DNA of 38,318 nucleotides from an uncultured Mediterranea sp. (lineage in GTDB: Bacteria > Bacteroidota > Bacteroidia > Bacteroidales > Bacteroidaceae). The first letter of the stretch is position 1. Every line of letters begins with the position of its first letter. Positions 35,872 through 38,318 of this stretch are shown in pieces. The translations under genes and the position numbers were made by a program. The stretch spans positions 1 to 38,318 of the forward strand of contig CALNEX010000003.1 of assembly GCA_939791845.1 (NCBI GenBank). The letters are read 5' to 3'. Below the pieces are notes generated by a model. The model did not search any database. It was not told the origin of the DNA and saw only the letters and a program-made list of their open reading frames with translations.

Positions 35872-38318
35872 ATGAATTTCAACAACTTTACCATCAAGGC
35901 GCAAGAGGCGGTGCAAGAGGCCGTGAACCTGGTGCAAGCCAAGGGGCAGCAGGCCATCGAGCCCGTGCACTTGCTTGCCGGAGTGATGAAGGCGGGCGAG
36001 AACATCACCCGCTTCATCTTCCAGAAGCTGGGCATCAACGAGCAGCAAGTGTCGCTGGTGCTCGACCGTCAGATTGATTCGCTCCCCAAGGTGTCCGGCG
36101 CAGAGCCTTACCTGAGCCGCGAATCGAACGAAGTCTTCCAGAAGGCGATGGACTACTCCAAGCAGATGGGCGATGAGTTCGTTTCCATCGAACCCGTCCT
36201 GCTGGCCATCCTTAATGTGAAGAGCACGGCATCCTCCATCCTGAAAGACGCGGGGATGACGGAAAGTGAACTGCGCAAGGCCATCGAGGAATTGCGCAAG
36301 GGTGACAAGGTGACTTCCCAGTCGAGTGAGGACACCTACCAGGCCCTGGAGAAGTATGCCATCAACCTGAACGAAGCTGCAAGGAATGGCAAGCTCGACC
36401 CGGTCATCGGCCGTGACGAGGAAATCCGCCGGGTGCTGCAAATCCTGAGCCGCCGTACCAAGAACAACCCTATCCTGATAGGTGAGCCGGGTACGGGCAA
36501 GACCGCCATCGTCGAAGGATTGGCGCATCGAATTCTTCGCGGAGACGTGCCCGAAAATCTGAGGAACAAACAGGTGTATTCCTTGGACATGGGTGCGCTG
36601 GTGGCCGGTGCCAAGTATAAAGGCGAGTTCGAGGAGCGTCTGAAGGCCGTCATCAACGAGGTGAAGAAGTCCGAGGGGAACATCATCCTCTTCATCGATG
36701 AAATCCACACCTTGGTGGGTGCCGGCAAGGGTGAGGGAGCCATGGATGCAGCGAATATCCTGAAGCCTGCCTTGGCGCGCGGCGAACTGCGGAGCATCGG
36801 TGCCACCACGCTGGACGAGTATCAGAAGTACTTCGAGAAGGACAAGGCCCTGGAGCGTCGTTTCCAGGTGGTCATGGTCAACGAGCCGGACACGCTGAGC
36901 ACTATCTCCATCCTGCGTGGCTTGAAGGAGCGGTATGAGAACCATCACCACGTGCGCATCAAGGACGATGCCATCATCGCCGCCGTGGAACTGAGCAACC
37001 GCTACATCACCGACCGTTTCCTGCCGGACAAGGCCATCGACCTGATGGACGAGGCCGCCGCCAAGCTCCGCATGGAGGTGGACTCCGTGCCCGAGGAACT
37101 GGACGAGATTACGCGTAAAATCAAGCAACTGGAGATTGAGCGCGAAGCCATCAAGCGGGAGAACGACACCGCCAAACTGGAGCAAATAGGCAAGGAACTC
37201 TCAGAGCTGAAAGAGCAGGAAAGCTCCTACAAGGCGAAATGGCAGAGCGAGAAGGCGCTGGTGAACAAAATCCAGCAGAACAAGGTGGAGATAGAGAACC
37301 TGAAGTTCGAAGCCGACAAGGCCGAGCGTGAGGGCGACTACGGACGGGTGGCCGAAATCCGCTACGGCAAACTCCAAGCCTTGAACAAGGAGATTGAGGA
37401 GACTCAGCAGAAGCTCCACCAGATGCAAGGCGACAAGGCCATGATCAAGGAGGAGGTGGATGCCGAGGACATTGCCGACGTGGTTTCCCGCTGGACGGGC
37501 ATCCCCGTGAGCAAGATGCTGCAAAGCGAGCGCGAAAAGCTGCTCCATCTGGAAGACGAGCTGCACAAGCGGGTCATCGGGCAGGAGGAAGCCATCGAGG
37601 CCGTGGCCGATGCCGTGCGCCGCAGCCGTGCCGGATTGCAAGACCCCAAGCGGCCCATTGGTTCGTTCCTCTTCCTCGGCACTACGGGCGTCGGCAAGAC
37701 GGAACTGGCCAAGGCATTGGCGGAGTTCCTCTTTGATGACGAGTCGATGATGACGCGTATTGACATGAGTGAGTATCAGGAGAAGCACACCGTGTCGCGA
37801 CTGATAGGAGCGCCTCCCGGATACGTGGGTTATGATGAGGGCGGCCAGCTGACCGAGGCCGTAAGGCGCAAACCTTATTCGGTGGTCCTGTTCGACGAGA
37901 TTGAGAAGGCTCACCCCGATGTGTTCAACATCCTCTTGCAGGTATTGGACGATGGCCGCCTGACCGACAACAAGGGTCGCACGGTGAACTTCAAGAACAC
38001 CATCATCATCATGACCTCCAACATGGGCAGCCAGTACATCCAAAGCCAGATGGAGAAGCTGAACGGGTCGAACAAGGCTCAAATCATCGAGGAGACCAAG
38101 CGTGAGGTGATGAACATGCTGAAGAAGACCATCCGTCCGGAGTTCCTGAACCGTATCGACGAGACCATCATGTTCCTGCCGCTGACGGAGAAGGAAATCA
38201 AGCAGATTGTCAACCTGCAAATCGGCAACGTGCAGAAGATGCTGGCCGAGAACGGCGTGGAGTTGAAGCTGACCGAGGCCGCCACGGACTTCCTCACCAA
38301 GGTGGGTTACGACCCCGA
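35872..38318 (+). CDS. clpB: ATP-dependent chaperone ClpB (3' end beyond the window)
   Basis: [40 protein letters not shown]...; Walker [16 protein letters not shown] and [19 protein letters not shown]; open to the window edge, so absent from the supplied + ORF track. Confidence 0.97.
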   Translation, partial: MNFNNFTIKAQEAVQEAVNLVQAKGQQAIEPVHLLAGVMKAGENITRFIFQKLGINEQQVSLVLDRQIDSLPKVSGAEPYLSRESNEVFQKAMDYSKQMGDEFVSIEPVLLAILNVKSTASSILKDAGMTESELRKAIEELRKGDKVTSQSSEDTYQALEKYAINLNEAARNGKLDPVIGRDEEIRRVLQILSRRTKNNPILIGEPGTGKTAIVEGLAHRILRGDVPENLRNKQVYSLDMGALVAGAKYKGEFEERLKAVINEVKKSEGNIILFIDEIHTLVGAGKGEGAMDAANILKPALARGELRSIGATTLDEYQKYFEKDKALERRFQVVMVNEPDTLSTISILRGLKERYENHHHVRIKDDAIIAAVELSNRYITDRFLPDKAIDLMDEAAAKLRMEVDSVPEELDEITRKIKQLEIEREAIKRENDTAKLEQIGKELSELKEQESSYKAKWQSEKALVNKIQQNKVEIENLKFEADKAEREGDYGRVAEIRYGKLQALNKEIEETQQKLHQMQGDKAMIKEEVDAEDIADVVSRWTGIPVSKMLQSEREKLLHLEDELHKRVIGQEEAIEAVADAVRRSRAGLQDPKRPIGSFLFLGTTGVGKTELAKALAEFLFDDESMMTRIDMSEYQEKHTVSRLIGAPPGYVGYDEGGQLTEAVRRKPYSVVLFDEIEKAHPDVFNILLQVLDDGRLTDNKGRTVNFKNTIIIMTSNMGSQYIQSQMEKLNGSNKAQIIEETKREVMNMLKKTIRPEFLNRIDETIMFLPLTEKEIKQIVNLQIGNVQKMLAENGVELKLTEAATDFLTKVGYDP

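Noticed and set aside
35848-37185. 445-aa minus ORF and 37201-38220 minus ORF
   Set aside because: Antisense shadows of clpB, which is open to the window edge and so missing from the track.

Overview
The window looks like a Bacteroides-type (order Bacteroidales) chromosome segment. The evidence is gene content, TAnnTTTG promoter elements and Bacteroidales-like gene order. From left to right: (i) a maltose/alpha-glucan cluster (MFS N-terminus, 4-alpha-glucanotransferase, type I pullulanase); (ii) a very GC-rich housekeeping stretch (DUF5686-like OM protein, GNAT/FemAB-like protein, nitroreductase, DUF2520 protein, KdsC-like phosphatase, Maf, TPR protein, OprO/P-like porin); (iii) core genes pgk, nth, MFS, pheS, lepA, tRNA-Lys(CTT), walJ/yycJ-like, HD protein, LysE-family exporter, DUF4924, rfbD, prfC; (iv) an AT-rich accessory island at about 27.15-35.45 kb, bounded by a truncated flavodoxin remnant and a degenerate tyrosine recombinase. 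The island holds a three-gene operon: PLD-SNF2 helicase, Eco57I-like adenine methylase, DUF2971 protein; (v) clpB, truncated by the window end. Strongest leads: the PLD-helicase/methylase/DUF2971 operon as a candidate DNA-modification defence system, with an A9 tract at the start of the DUF2971 gene; and three unrelated intergenic arrays that share one architecture (short dyad-symmetric cores at an exact 21-23 bp period). All calls come from reading the sequence and the supplied ORF track; no database search was run.
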